This document shows, in pieces, positions 17,415 through 26,191 of a stretch of 64,000 bases of DNA. The notes under the pieces were generated by a model. The model searched no databases and was not told the origin of the DNA. It saw only the letters and a program-made list of their open reading frames with translations. Source of the DNA: PALSA-188 sp050746185 (GTDB taxonomy: Bacteria > Acidobacteriota > Terriglobia > Terriglobales > Acidobacteriaceae); contig JBOGLA010000038.1 in NCBI GenBank assembly GCA_050746185.1, positions 62,001 to 126,000 of the forward strand, given 5' to 3'. Numbering within the stretch: the first letter of the stretch is position 1; each line of letters begins with the position of its first letter. A program made the position numbers and the translations under genes.

Positions 17415-18164
17415 ATGGCGCCTTATCCGGAGTGGCTGCACATTCTCGCATGGTTCTACATCGGCGTTTGTCTGGCCTGCGCGCTCGGCGTTGCAATTCA
17501 CACCCTTTCTCGTCCGCAGCAGATGTGGATCATGGGCGTCGTCTGGCCGATTACCGGGCTCTATATGGGCCCCGTCGCGGTTTACATGTACAGAAAAGCC
17601 TTGCCGGTGATGGAAAAGAAGCGCATGACTCCGCGGATGAAGGCAATTCAGGAGCGATACAAGGACACGCCGCCCACCATGTTCCAGAACGTTCTTGCGG
17701 TCTATCACTGCGGAGCTGGATGCAGCATCGGCGACATGATCGCGGAGTCTATCGCTCCGACCCTGGGGCTGGTCTTTGTCGGCGAATTCGGATCGAAGCT
17801 CGTCCTCGACTTTGTTTTTGCTTATGCGCTGGGAATCGCGTTCCAATATTTCACCATCGTGCCGATGCGGGGACTCTCCTTCGGCCAGGGTGTTATCGCG
17901 GCTGTGCGCGCCGATACGATTTCCATTACGCTCTTCGAGGTCGGCATGTTCTCGTGGATGGCGATCGTCTATTATGTGCTGTTTCCATCGCCGCACCTCG
18001 GCCCGGGCCTGGCGGTCTTCTGGTTCATGATGCAGATCGCAATGCTTGTGGGCACCGCTACCGCCATACCCGCGAATGCGTGGCTCATCCACAAAGGATG
18101 GAAGGAAAAGATGCCCATGATCGATCCCAGTCAGATGCAGGCCGCAATGAGGAGCGCTAAATGA
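17415..18164 (+). CDS. DUF4396 family membrane protein
   Basis: The 249-residue protein has about six hydrophobic segments. It carries the DUF4396 signature YHCGAGCSIGD near residue 97, where Cys and His residues in the membrane suggest metal or copper handling. Function is not established for the family. The start has no evident ribosome site, and the ATG at 17415 was chosen because it precedes the first helix directly. It is not tightly linked to its neighbours. Confidence 0.75.
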   Translation: MAPYPEWLHILAWFYIGVCLACALGVAIHTLSRPQQMWIMGVVWPITGLYMGPVAVYMYRKALPVMEKKRMTPRMKAIQERYKDTPPTMFQNVLAVYHCGAGCSIGDMIAESIAPTLGLVFVGEFGSKLVLDFVFAYALGIAFQYFTIVPMRGLSFGQGVIAAVRADTISITLFEVGMFSWMAIVYYVLFPSPHLGPGLAVFWFMMQIAMLVGTATAIPANAWLIHKGWKEKMPMIDPSQMQAAMRSAK

Positions 18165-18200
18165 GCCCGCATCTGCAAAATCGGAGCAGCTAACCAAACC

Positions 18201-18280
18201 CTTGAGGATTCCAGTTCGGGACGGGCATGTTCTCGATCCCGAGGGGGAGTTCTGAAAGGGTGAACTGCCGATTCCTCAAG
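18201..18280. repeat. Long imperfect inverted repeat before the TonB-like gene
   Basis: CTTGAGGATTCCAGTTC (18201-18217) pairs, with two mismatches and a 2-base bulge, with GAACTGCCGATTCCTCAAG (18262-18280). The loop is 44 bases. It could be a structured leader, a terminator of the DUF4396 gene or a small mobile repeat. Confidence 0.5.
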
Positions 18281-18444
18281 AATGAAGATCTTAGCGGAAT
18301 GACAACATGTCCGATATTTTCCCGGCTCTCTTGCTTCTGCCATTTTTGTTGGTGCGGTGTCTATAGCTGTAGCGCATGCGCCGGGCTGGTCAGCTTCCAG
18401 CCGATTCCGAGTGACAGCGAACTCACTGGAGTTCAGGAGGGCGT

Positions 18445-19185
18445 ATGTTCGAGGACAGTCTTTTCGATTGCGGCGCGTCATTTTCATTGCAACAACGTTC
18501 ATTGCAACAACGGCGGGGATGGACGGCATTGGTATCGTTTGCGGCTCAGGCCTTGTTGGTTGGGGTAGGCATCATTTTGCCGATCGTGCTCAGCGTTCCT
18601 ACGCTGCCTTCGACAAGAATAATTGAGATGCCGATCTTGCCGCACTCCTCCGAATCTGAAATGGCCGCGCAACGTCAGAGCCAGCCGCATGGCAATGTGA
18701 ATCCGGAACAGCTTCATTTGCCGCGAAACATTCCGAAGACTGCGATTCCGATAATTGGTCCTGCTACTTTTCCCGACGTTGGGAGCGCCGGACCGCGAAC
18801 CTCGAACGAACTGGACGGAAGAGGAGGTGGTGATCAGATATCAACACTCTTCGGTTCGGGACCTGCGGTAATACCGGTTCTCCCCAAGCCGACGGCTAAA
18901 CGTTGGAAGGTTTCGGGCGGGGTCGCGCAAGGTTTGTTAATACAGGGAGTAAAGCCGGTTTATCCGAGGCTTGCGCAGGTGATGGGAGTGCAGGGCGACG
19001 TAGTGCTGCAAGCGGTGATCGGCAAAGACGGGCGGATAGAGAATCTGCACGCGGTCAGCGGTAATCCTCTGCTGGTTAAGGCTGCGTTGGATGCAGTGCA
19101 GCAATGGCGATACCGTCCCTATCGTCTCAACGGGGAGCCGGTGGAGGTGGAGACGCAAATAACGGTGCGCTTCAACATGTCGTGA
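18445..19185 (+). CDS. TonB-family energy-transducer-like protein
   Basis: The 246-residue protein starts at an ATG with a strong CAGGAGGG site. It has a cytosolic head, one membrane helix (about 28-50), a Pro-containing linker and a C-terminal TonB domain (about 160-245; YPRLAQVMGVQGDVVLQAVIGKDG is partly conserved). It should link the inner membrane to TonB-dependent outer-membrane receptors. No exbB/exbD or receptor is adjacent, as often in Acidobacteriota, where TonB-like genes are scattered. Confidence 0.85.
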   Translation: MFEDSLFDCGASFSLQQRSLQQRRGWTALVSFAAQALLVGVGIILPIVLSVPTLPSTRIIEMPILPHSSESEMAAQRQSQPHGNVNPEQLHLPRNIPKTAIPIIGPATFPDVGSAGPRTSNELDGRGGGDQISTLFGSGPAVIPVLPKPTAKRWKVSGGVAQGLLIQGVKPVYPRLAQVMGVQGDVVLQAVIGKDGRIENLHAVSGNPLLVKAALDAVQQWRYRPYRLNGEPVEVETQITVRFNMS

Positions 19186-19308
19186 TTGAAATTTGGGTTC
19201 TGGGGTCGTGGGCCAAGGGATGACCTCGTGGAGGAATTGAATTCGACGGGCGGGGACGCCTGTCCCTCCATTATTTGTTTCATTTTAATAAGGCGGCCAC
19301 GCGGAACT

Positions 19309-19680
19309 TTATGGAGGCTCGGCGGAGGTTGCTACGAGGCTGGAGAGGTGCTGGCAAAGGATGGCAATGCCGTGCTTCTGGTTGTTGCTTTCGGTGAGGA
19401 ATTCAACTCCGTAGTTGTAGCCATTGCGATTGCAGATTTTTCCTTCCACCCGGATGGGAGGGGACGAATAGGGCGGGGTAAATTCTACGGCCATCTGGTC
19501 GCCCGGATTCAATTCCGCGCCGACAAACATTCCCAGTCCGCCATCGCTCAGGGAGAAGGCGCGGCCGGAAACGATCGAGGTTTTCATTACGCTCCGGACA
19601 ATGACCCGGATGGGGACATTGACTTTATAGCGCCACCAGCGGCGGGTGTAGGTCGCGTCAACGGGTCGTGTGTCCTTCAA
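19309..19680 (-). CDS. PilZ domain protein
   Basis: The 123-residue product is essentially one PilZ domain: RRWWRYKVNVPIRV near residues 13-26 (the RxxxR-like c-di-GMP motif is altered), then LSDGGLGMF and a late GVEFL. PilZ proteins usually sense c-di-GMP to control motility or exopolysaccharide. The only usable start is TTG at 19680, since a stop lies four codons upstream and the next ATG is inside the domain. It is convergent with the TonB-like gene. Confidence 0.75.
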   Translation of the reverse strand: MKDTRPVDATYTRRWWRYKVNVPIRVIVRSVMKTSIVSGRAFSLSDGGLGMFVGAELNPGDQMAVEFTPPYSSPPIRVEGKICNRNGYNYGVEFLTESNNQKHGIAILCQHLSSLVATSAEPP

Positions 19681-19750
19681 AGGAATGCCCTAGAATCCTA
19701 TCGGCAAGATGTGGTTGGGACATTAGTGGGATTTTTGGGTTCAGGGGGCT

Positions 19751-19791
19751 GCCGAGCGTGGCTCGGCCCGGACAGCCGAGGGCGGCTGTCC
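19751..19791. repeat. Composite two-hairpin REP-like repeat, copy 2 (inverted)
   Basis: GCCGAGC pairs with GCTCGGC (19751-19757/19761-19767), and GGACAGCCG with CGGCTGTCC (19770-19778/19783-19791). These are the same two stems as at 7074-7113 but in reverse order, so the element is inverted here. The change G to A in one arm of the second stem is compensated by C to T in the other, so the stem is conserved. Confidence 0.75.
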
Positions 19792-19881
19792 CTGCGTGGT
19801 CGTGCGATAGCATGGGAAATGACAAGTTCCAGACAAAAGCGTGCATCCGGTACGGCTAAAATCTGATCTAAACAGAATCGC

Positions 19882-21630
19882 ATGCTGCTGCCTAATAGCC
19901 TCCGTCCGCTTTTCCCCTACCTGAGAAAGTATCGTTCGAGCTACATGGTAGGAGGCGTATGCGTTCTGCTGAACAATGGCATATGGATATTGTTTCCGCT
20001 GGTCATCAGACGGGCGATAGACGATCTTCATGCGGGAGTTTCAACCCACAAGCTACTGACGTACGCGCTTTTGCTGCTGGCGGTCGCGGGGTTGAAGGGC
20101 ATTTTTCAATTCTTGACCCGCTGGATTCTAATCGGGGTATCGCGCGATATTGAATTCGATCTTCGCAATGATTTGTTCCGGCATCTCGAAAGCCTTTCGT
20201 ATTCCTTCTACCAGCGCACGCGCACGGGCGACATTATGGCGCGCGCGACCAACGATCTGAATGCGGTCCGCATGTTGCTGGGGCCGGCGATCATGTATTC
20301 CGCAAACACAATCGTGTTCACTGCCGGTGCGCTGGTTTTCATGCTCTCGATCAGTCCCAAGCTGACGCTTTATGCCTTTTTACCATTGCCGGTGGTCAGC
20401 GTCGTAATTCAGTATTTCGGCAAGCGGATTCATGAGCGCTTCGAGCGAATCCAGGCCATGTTTTCCGACATTTCGGCGCGGGCGCAGGAAAACTTCTCGG
20501 GGGCGCGGCTGATCCGGGCTTACGTTCAGGAAGAATACGAGATTGCCGGATTTGAAGAGGCCAACAAAGAGTACATCGCCCGCAGCCTGAAACTGGTGCG
20601 GCTGATGGGAATGCTCTGGCCGTCGCTCGAGGTAATGCTGGGACTCGCGATTGTGCTGGTGCTCTGGCTGGGCGGACGGGAAGTACTTTATGGACGAATT
20701 ACGGTGGGTGGGTTCGTCGCCTTCAATACCTACATGGTGCAACTGACGTGGCCGGTCATTGCGCTGGGATGGGTGATCAATATTTTTCAGCGCGGTACGG
20801 CATCCATGGCGCGCATCAACCAGCTATTGGTGGAGAAGCCGGAGATTGAGGATTCATCGGCGAATATGCCGGCCGGCAGCGAGATCGAAGGCGAAATCGA
20901 ATTTCGCGATCTCAACTTTGCATACAACGGCACGCCGGTGCTGCACGGCATTAATCTGCAAATTCGCGCGGGCAGCAGCCTGGCGGTCGTCGGGCCCACA
21001 GGCTCGGGCAAGACCACGCTGGTAAGCCTGATTGCGCGCATATACGACGCGCCTCCGGGATCGGTGCTGATTGATGGCAGGCCGGTGCGCGATTATCCGC
21101 TGGAAGCTTTGCGCCGCAATATTGGATTCGTGCCGCAGGAGACTTTTTTGTTCAGCGAAACGGTTCGCGAGAACATCGCTTTTGGAGTGCCGCGGGCCAC
21201 GGATGAGCAAATAGGATGGGCAGCGCAAGCGGCCAGCATCGCCGAGGAAATAGAAGATTTTTCTGAGCAGTATCGAACGCTCGTCGGGGAAAGGGGCATC
21301 ACGCTTTCGGGCGGGCAGAAGCAGCGCACCGCCATCGCCCGTGCGGTGATCCGAAACCCGCGAATTCTCATTCTGGACGACGCATTGTCGAGCGTGGACA
21401 CTCATACTGAAGACGAGATTCTGAACCGCCTGCGCGAAATCATGCAGGGCAGAACCACGATTTTTATTTCCCACCGCGTGTCCACCGTTCGCAACGCCGA
21501 CCGCATCGCGGTGCTGTATGCGGGCCGCATCGTTGAGACCGGCACCCACGAGGAACTGCTGGCGGCGAACGGCTACTACACCGACCTTTACAACAAACAA
21601 CTGCTCGAAGAAGAACTGGCGGAAGTTTAG
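19882..21630 (+). CDS. MsbA-like ABC exporter (fused membrane and ATPase domains)
   Basis: The 582-residue half-transporter has six membrane helices in about residues 1-310, then an ATPase domain with Walker A GPTGSGKTT (371-379), LSGGQ (475-479) and LILDDALSS (Asp500 in the place of the usual catalytic Glu, common in this class). Homodimers export lipids, drugs or secondary metabolites. The methyltransferase gene starts 15 bp after its stop and the flavoprotein gene overlaps that one, so export of a product modified by those enzymes is plausible. Confidence 0.93.
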   Translation: MLLPNSLRPLFPYLRKYRSSYMVGGVCVLLNNGIWILFPLVIRRAIDDLHAGVSTHKLLTYALLLLAVAGLKGIFQFLTRWILIGVSRDIEFDLRNDLFRHLESLSYSFYQRTRTGDIMARATNDLNAVRMLLGPAIMYSANTIVFTAGALVFMLSISPKLTLYAFLPLPVVSVVIQYFGKRIHERFERIQAMFSDISARAQENFSGARLIRAYVQEEYEIAGFEEANKEYIARSLKLVRLMGMLWPSLEVMLGLAIVLVLWLGGREVLYGRITVGGFVAFNTYMVQLTWPVIALGWVINIFQRGTASMARINQLLVEKPEIEDSSANMPAGSEIEGEIEFRDLNFAYNGTPVLHGINLQIRAGSSLAVVGPTGSGKTTLVSLIARIYDAPPGSVLIDGRPVRDYPLEALRRNIGFVPQETFLFSETVRENIAFGVPRATDEQIGWAAQAASIAEEIEDFSEQYRTLVGERGITLSGGQKQRTAIARAVIRNPRILILDDALSSVDTHTEDEILNRLREIMQGRTTIFISHRVSTVRNADRIAVLYAGRIVETGTHEELLAANGYYTDLYNKQLLEEELAEV

Positions 21631-21644
21631 AGAAAGTCCAGCGC

Positions 21645-22373
21645 ATGAAACAGGTTGATATTCCGGAATTGCTCGACACCGATTCCGGAACTCCGGAAGA
21701 GGTCGCAAATGCGCTGGCGGATATGGAGGGCATTAACCGGCGCTTCGGTGGGGTTTCGACCATGCAGGCCATGGTCGAGCGGGTTTCCGAAAAGCTGGGC
21801 AGGAATTCTTTCACGCTGCTGGAAGTTGCAGCGGGCGCAGGATACGTCCCGCAGGCGGCACGCCGACGGCTGGAAGCTCGGGGCATTCATCTTCAACTGA
21901 CCCTGCTTGACCGGGCGCAATCGCATCTGCCGCGAGAAACGGCGCAGGATTCAGCAGCCGGCAATGGCCGCAGCGCGGCGATTGTTGGCGATGCCCTGGC
22001 GCTCCCCTTCCCCGACTCAAGTTTTGATCTGGTGGATTGCAGCCTTTTCGCGCATCACCTCCTGCCGGACGAATTGATACGGTTTGTGGGCGAGGGATTG
22101 CGGGTGTGCCGCGTCGCGGTATTGATCAATGATATTGTCCGGCATCCGGCGCATCTAGCGCTGGTTTATGCGGCGACGCCGCTCTTTCGCAGCCGGCTCA
22201 CGCGTCATGATGCGCCGGCTTCTGTCCGAAGAGCGTACACTCCCGGCGAATTTGCCACTCTGTTGGCGAAGACCGGAGCGAAGCAGATTGAGATTCAGCG
22301 GCGCTACTTATTCCGCGTGGGCGTGATCGCCTGGAAAAAGATCGCCTGGAAAAACAACGGGAACCATGTCTGA
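21645..22373 (+). CDS. Class I SAM-dependent methyltransferase
   Basis: The 242-residue protein has SAM-binding motif I LLEVAAGAGY (58-67), an acidic residue in LTLLDRA at the end of strand 2, and ALPFPDSSFDLVDC as motif II/III. No membrane segment is evident. The Methyltransf_11/25 fold fits small-molecule methylation. It lies 14 bp after the ABC exporter and overlaps the next gene by 8 bp, a firm sign of co-translation. A quinone-, phenol- or polyketide-type substrate is a guess from the flavoprotein partner. Confidence 0.85.
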   Translation: MKQVDIPELLDTDSGTPEEVANALADMEGINRRFGGVSTMQAMVERVSEKLGRNSFTLLEVAAGAGYVPQAARRRLEARGIHLQLTLLDRAQSHLPRETAQDSAAGNGRSAAIVGDALALPFPDSSFDLVDCSLFAHHLLPDELIRFVGEGLRVCRVAVLINDIVRHPAHLALVYAATPLFRSRLTRHDAPASVRRAYTPGEFATLLAKTGAKQIEIQRRYLFRVGVIAWKKIAWKNNGNHV

Positions 22374-23469
22374 GCCCTACGACATGATGATTGTCGGGGG
22401 TGGTCCGGCGGGAGCCTCCGCGGCAATTACGGCGCGCGCCGCGGGTTTGCGGGTTTTGCTGCTGGAGCGGGGATTTTTCCCAAGGCATAAGGTTTGCGGC
22501 GAGTTTGTCTCCGCCGAATCCCTTGGCCTGCTGCGCACGCTGCTAAACCCCGAGCACAAGCCGCTTATTGAAAGGGCGATCGGCATCGCTTACACGCGCG
22601 TGTTTCTGGATGGACAGACCATCGAGACCGCCATCGCTCCTGCGGCTTCGAGCATCGCCCGGCTTGACCTTGACATCGCGCTCTGGGAATCCGCGAAACT
22701 TTGCGGCACGGACGTCCGCGACCGAGTCACGGTCCATAACATTTCGAGAAATGGCAAGTTCCGGGCAAGTACGGCGGCGGGGAACTTCGAATCCCGGGCC
22801 CTGGTCAACGCTACCGGGCGGTGGTCAAGCCTGACGGTGAAACCGGCGAATGGCGAATTGGGAGAGAAATGGCTGGGAATTAAAGGGCATTTTTCCGAGC
22901 CGGCAGTTGAGCCTTCGGTGGACCTCTATTTCTTCGAGGGAGGATATTGCGGAGTGCAACCGGTAGATCTTCGCGATGCCGTTGCGGCTGAGAGCAGAAT
23001 CAACGCGTGCGCGATGGTGAAGGCTGACGTCGGCAGTACGCTTGAGGAAGTTTTCAAGCAGCATCCACAATTGAAAGAGCGCAGCCGGAACTGGAAGCGG
23101 CTCAGTCCGATTGTCACAACTTCGCCTCTTTTTTTTCGCGCGCCGCAACCGGAACGCGATGGAATTCTAATGGCGGGCGACGCCGCCGGTTTTGTAGATC
23201 CGTTTGTGGGAGATGGAGTGTCGCTGGCGCTTCGCAGCGGCGCGCTCGCGGCGGAGTGCCTGATACCGTTTTGCCATGGAAAACACTCGATTCAATACGC
23301 GGCGTCAGCTTACCGTGAGATCTACGGTCAGAAGCTCGCGCCGGTCTTTCGGGCGTCCTCGATGATTCGCAGGATGCTGAAGCTGCCTAAGACAATCCGC
23401 AAGCCGATGATCTATATTGCTCGCGCAACGCCGCGGTTATCGAAGTATGTGGTTAAGCGGACAAGGTGA
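22366..23469 (+). CDS. FAD-dependent oxidoreductase, geranylgeranyl-reductase/UbiH-like
   Basis: The 367-residue protein has an N-terminal Rossmann motif VGGGPAGASAA (10-20), KVCGEFVS near 45 (the CGE motif of the geranylgeranyl reductase group) and a second FAD motif GDAAGFVDPFVGDGVSLAL. It should reduce isoprenoid double bonds or hydroxylate an aromatic substrate. It is the last gene of the exporter-methyltransferase operon. Its last bases are included in the tandem duplication that follows. Confidence 0.85.
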   Translation: MSEPYDMMIVGGGPAGASAAITARAAGLRVLLLERGFFPRHKVCGEFVSAESLGLLRTLLNPEHKPLIERAIGIAYTRVFLDGQTIETAIAPAASSIARLDLDIALWESAKLCGTDVRDRVTVHNISRNGKFRASTAAGNFESRALVNATGRWSSLTVKPANGELGEKWLGIKGHFSEPAVEPSVDLYFFEGGYCGVQPVDLRDAVAAESRINACAMVKADVGSTLEEVFKQHPQLKERSRNWKRLSPIVTTSPLFFRAPQPERDGILMAGDAAGFVDPFVGDGVSLALRSGALAAECLIPFCHGKHSIQYAASAYREIYGQKLAPVFRASSMIRRMLKLPKTIRKPMIYIARATPRLSKYVVKRTR

Positions 23470-23810
23470 GAGGGTTAGTTGTGTTGGCTTCAGGGCGCGT
23501 AACCTACGGTTGAATAAGTACCCACATCTGCCAAACTCGGGCAGATGTGGGGCACCCTGAAGCGCCCTGGAGGATGACCAGAACTTCCCGAACATTATCT
23601 CGGACAAGGTGAGAGGGTTAGTTGTGTTGGCTTCAGGGCGCGTAACCTACGGTTGAATAAGTACCCACATCTGCCAAACTCGGGCAGATGTGGGGCACCC
23701 TGGCGTAACCTACGGTTGAATGAGTACCCACATCTGCCAAACTCGGGCAGATGGTGGGGCACCCTGAAGCGCCTTAGCGGATGACCAGAACTTCCCGAAC
23801 ATTATCTCGG
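23458..23810. repeat. 143-bp tandem duplication with hairpins and copied gene ends
   Basis: Unit 1 (23458-23600) is repeated from 23601 with no change seen to 23702, then a shorter third copy (23703-23810) begins at GCGTAACC. Each contains the hairpin CCCACATCTGCC...GGCAGATGTGGG (23521-23551, 23664-23694; the copy at 23727 has an extra G). Unit 1 begins in the last codons of the flavoprotein gene. It ends with a copy of the last 32 bp of the facing methyltransferase gene (23572-23603 equals 23779-23810). Confidence 0.85.
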
Positions 23811-24493
23811 GTGAGGAAAAATTTAATCGAAGCAAAGTCGCGGAATAAGTTCTCGATGTGGCGATTATTGAAGACGCGTTGCAGCCGGAAACCAGTCGGG
23901 CTGGAATTCTGAGTGGCGCCGGGCGGCGCCTTGCGCAAATCCTTATGGGCCTCGATGTGCTGCATTTCGAGCGTATCCGGGGCGACAATGTGGTAGCGGT
24001 AGCAGGGAGCGTCCAGGCCTGCCTCCTGGGTGTGAAAGAAGGCGAGCAACGCGCCACCCGGCTTCATCACGGACCATAGCCGGGCGACCGTGGGCTTCAC
24101 CAGCGCCTCATCGAGATAATCCGCAAGGTTCCAACACATCACGACGTCAAATTGCGCGGCGGGATACGTCAGGTTCTCCGATAAGAACCGTTTGGCGTCA
24201 ACCGCCGGCTGGTTATTTTCGTCGCGGATGATCAGGGATGGATCGGTAGACGCATCCAGTAAATCCTCGCTGTAGGGGTGATGTCCCAGCTCGGTGAGGT
24301 AGCGAATGTTGGTGGCGGAGGTATAGCCGATGTCAAGAACGCAGAGCGTATCTTCCGAGCGAAGGACCCGGGCCAATTCAGTCATGCCGCTGGATTTCCG
24401 AGTAACGCGTTGCTTATTCTGCGAGCCTCGCGTACCGGTGCGAGTCTCGTCGGAGGCGCCTCGGAACAACTTGATCAAGCTGTGTGTCGCCAT
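23774..24493 (-). CDS. SAM-dependent methyltransferase-like protein
   Basis: The 239-residue protein has a basic N-terminus (1-40) and then a Rossmann-like methyltransferase core: VLDIGYTSATN near residue 52 as motif I (less canonical Gly pattern), FDVVMCWNLADYLDE, and MKPGGALLAFFH as the post-strand-5 motif. The substrate is unknown. It reads toward the flavoprotein gene, with the duplication between them. It could be a ubiquinone/menaquinone-type methylase or act on the same product as the operon opposite. Confidence 0.75.
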   Translation of the reverse strand: MATHSLIKLFRGASDETRTGTRGSQNKQRVTRKSSGMTELARVLRSEDTLCVLDIGYTSATNIRYLTELGHHPYSEDLLDASTDPSLIIRDENNQPAVDAKRFLSENLTYPAAQFDVVMCWNLADYLDEALVKPTVARLWSVMKPGGALLAFFHTQEAGLDAPCYRYHIVAPDTLEMQHIEAHKDLRKAPPGATQNSSPTGFRLQRVFNNRHIENLFRDFASIKFFLTRDNVREVLVIR

Positions 24494-24580
24494 CGAAATA
24501 ACCTGACTTCCAGTTCGCTACTTGAATCAATACTCATTACGCCAATTCTAAATATAGCCGCTCTGACGCTCCAAAAACGG

Positions 24581-25093
24581 TCAAAATTTCTTTGGCTCGG
24601 TTACCGGAGTGTTGGAGGGCTGTGTCCTGTTCGGACCCGCAGAGGTAACGGCAACTGCCGAAGCCGCAGGTTCCGGAACCTTCGCTTCCGGGGCACTTCT
24701 TTCCGAAATCGGGGCCTCGAATTTACCCGCCGCCGTCGGGGCTGAGGGCTTCGCAGCTTCTTTTTGGATATCCACTTTCCCTTTGAAATAAGCGCCATCT
24801 TCGATGGCGATCTTCTGCGAGGAAATATCTCCGGTCACGACTGCTGACTTTCTCAAGTCGGTGCGTTCGCTGACTTTCACATTCCCTTCCAGAGTTCCAT
24901 GGATAATCACATTTCTGGCATTCACGTCTGCGCGAAGCCTGCCGTTGGGACCGACGGTCAAGCTGTTGCCGTGCAGTTCGATGGTTCCTTCGACCTGGCC
25001 GTCCACGTAAAGGTCTTCGCTGCCGGAAAGTTCGCCCTTGATGACGACCGATCTGCCAATGTGCGCGACCTCCGCCGTTTTCGGCGTTTCCAT
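24581..25093 (-). CDS. Bactofilin (polymer-forming cytoskeletal protein)
   Basis: The 170-residue protein has a bactofilin domain (about 10-115) of repeated short beta-strands, with phrases IGRSVVIKGELSGSEDLYVDG and VEGTIELHGNSLTVG in part. A disordered Ala/Pro/Glu/Lys-rich tail follows (about 116-170). Bactofilins form filaments that organise cell wall or polar structures. GGGAGG lies before the ATG. It lies 87 bp downstream of the methyltransferase gene on the same strand and may share transcription only loosely. Confidence 0.9.
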   Translation of the reverse strand: METPKTAEVAHIGRSVVIKGELSGSEDLYVDGQVEGTIELHGNSLTVGPNGRLRADVNARNVIIHGTLEGNVKVSERTDLRKSAVVTGDISSQKIAIEDGAYFKGKVDIQKEAAKPSAPTAAGKFEAPISERSAPEAKVPEPAASAVAVTSAGPNRTQPSNTPVTEPKKF

Positions 25094-25483
25094 AAGACGT
25101 CCTCCCGGGGATCATGCGTGAGAACTTCCTGACAGTATCGGCAGACTTCGACAAAAACCACAGGCGAAGCAACCTGGTGAGTTCAGATTTCCCTGGTAAA
25201 GCAGACTATATCCTACTGCTATTTTTTGAGCAAACCGCATTGGGATGGCGGACCGCGCGACTGGCTAGTCCGAGGGGCGAAACGGGTATTTCCGGTACGG
25301 CAATAGCCTTATGCCGGCTGCATTCCGATACCGCATTAGATTTACGGTGAAGACGCCTGGGTTAATAAAACCCACCGCAGCCTGCCATTGCCGCATCCAA
25401 AATCTCCGTTGACGTTCCTGAGAAGGTACACCGCGCCTCCACTGGAATGGCGGCAGCGCGCATACGCCGGAGGAAGAGGAAAT
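25094..25483. other. Divergent intergenic stretch of 390 bp, no gene
   Basis: No credible reading frame is seen. It separates bactofilin (leftward) from the outer-membrane protein gene (rightward), so it holds both promoters. A weak hairpin GGGTT-AATAA-AACCC lies near 25360. Confidence 0.5.
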
Positions 25484-26086
25484 ATGAAACGCATTACTGT
25501 GCTGGCCACTTTAATCTTGATTGCCGCCGTGCCGACTCTCTTGGTTGCACAATCTTCTTTTACCGAGAATCACGTCGAGGTAGGGGCTTTCGCAGACTAT
25601 CTGCGGTTTGCGCCGGTGAATCCGCAGATTAATTTTGTAGGACTCGGGGGCCGGGTTGCATTTAATGTGCATCCGAACATTCAGTTGGAAGCGGAGATGA
25701 GCTACGACTTCTACCGCAACTATACGAGTACTTTCTCGAATGGCGTCAGCACCTCATTCGCGACTACGCGGCTGCGTCCATTGACCGGATTATTTGGGCC
25801 CAAGTTCCAGGCGGGATCGTCGGGTCCAGTCCGCGTGTTTGTGACCGGGAAAGTTGGTTTCATCAATTTCACCAGCACCACGGGACCGGCATCGGGCGGG
25901 AGTTTCGTCAATTCCGTGAATAATGTGCCTTACGGGGACACGCATGTGGCGTTCTATCCCGGTGGTGGAATTGAAGGATTCGCCGGACCGATAGGCTTGC
26001 GACTGGATGTTGGAGATGAGATTTTTCTGGATAACGGAACCCATAATAACCTTAGAGTTACGTTTGGTCCGCATTTTCGGTTTTGA
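25484..26086 (+). CDS. Outer-membrane beta-barrel protein
   Basis: The start at 25484 follows GGAAGAGGA. The 200-residue product has a signal peptide (1-23, ending LLVAQ) and then alternating hydrophobic/polar strands ending in the aromatic HFRF terminus (final Phe) typical of proteins inserted by the BAM complex. Strand-like phrases such as LEAEMSYDFYRNY fit an OmpA/OmpW-type small barrel. No function can be assigned. It faces the kinase gene across a hairpin. Confidence 0.8.
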   Translation: MKRITVLATLILIAAVPTLLVAQSSFTENHVEVGAFADYLRFAPVNPQINFVGLGGRVAFNVHPNIQLEAEMSYDFYRNYTSTFSNGVSTSFATTRLRPLTGLFGPKFQAGSSGPVRVFVTGKVGFINFTSTTGPASGGSFVNSVNNVPYGDTHVAFYPGGGIEGFAGPIGLRLDVGDEIFLDNGTHNNLRVTFGPHFRF

Positions 26087-26130
26087 GTTGTTTCGCCGGA
26101 TTGGCGCAATAAACTGGCGCTCAGGTAACG

Positions 26131-26166
26131 CCCACATCCGCCAAAATCAGGCAGGTGTGGGGCACC
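26131..26166. terminator. Hairpin of the same family as the 23.5-kb repeat, between convergent genes
   Basis: CCCACATCCGCC (26131-26142) pairs with GGCAGGTGTGGG (26150-26161) with G-U pairs, followed by GGCACC as in the copies at 23.5 kb. It lies between the stops of the barrel protein and the kinase. It may act as a bidirectional terminator or mRNA end-protector, although there is no T-run. Confidence 0.55.
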
Positions 26167-26191
26167 ATCAGAATGTTGGGATTCTCGTCGG

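Noticed and set aside
23458..23810. Tandem repeats as a possible CRISPR array
   Set aside because: There are only two and a half copies of a long unit with no unique spacers, and the repeat includes gene ends.
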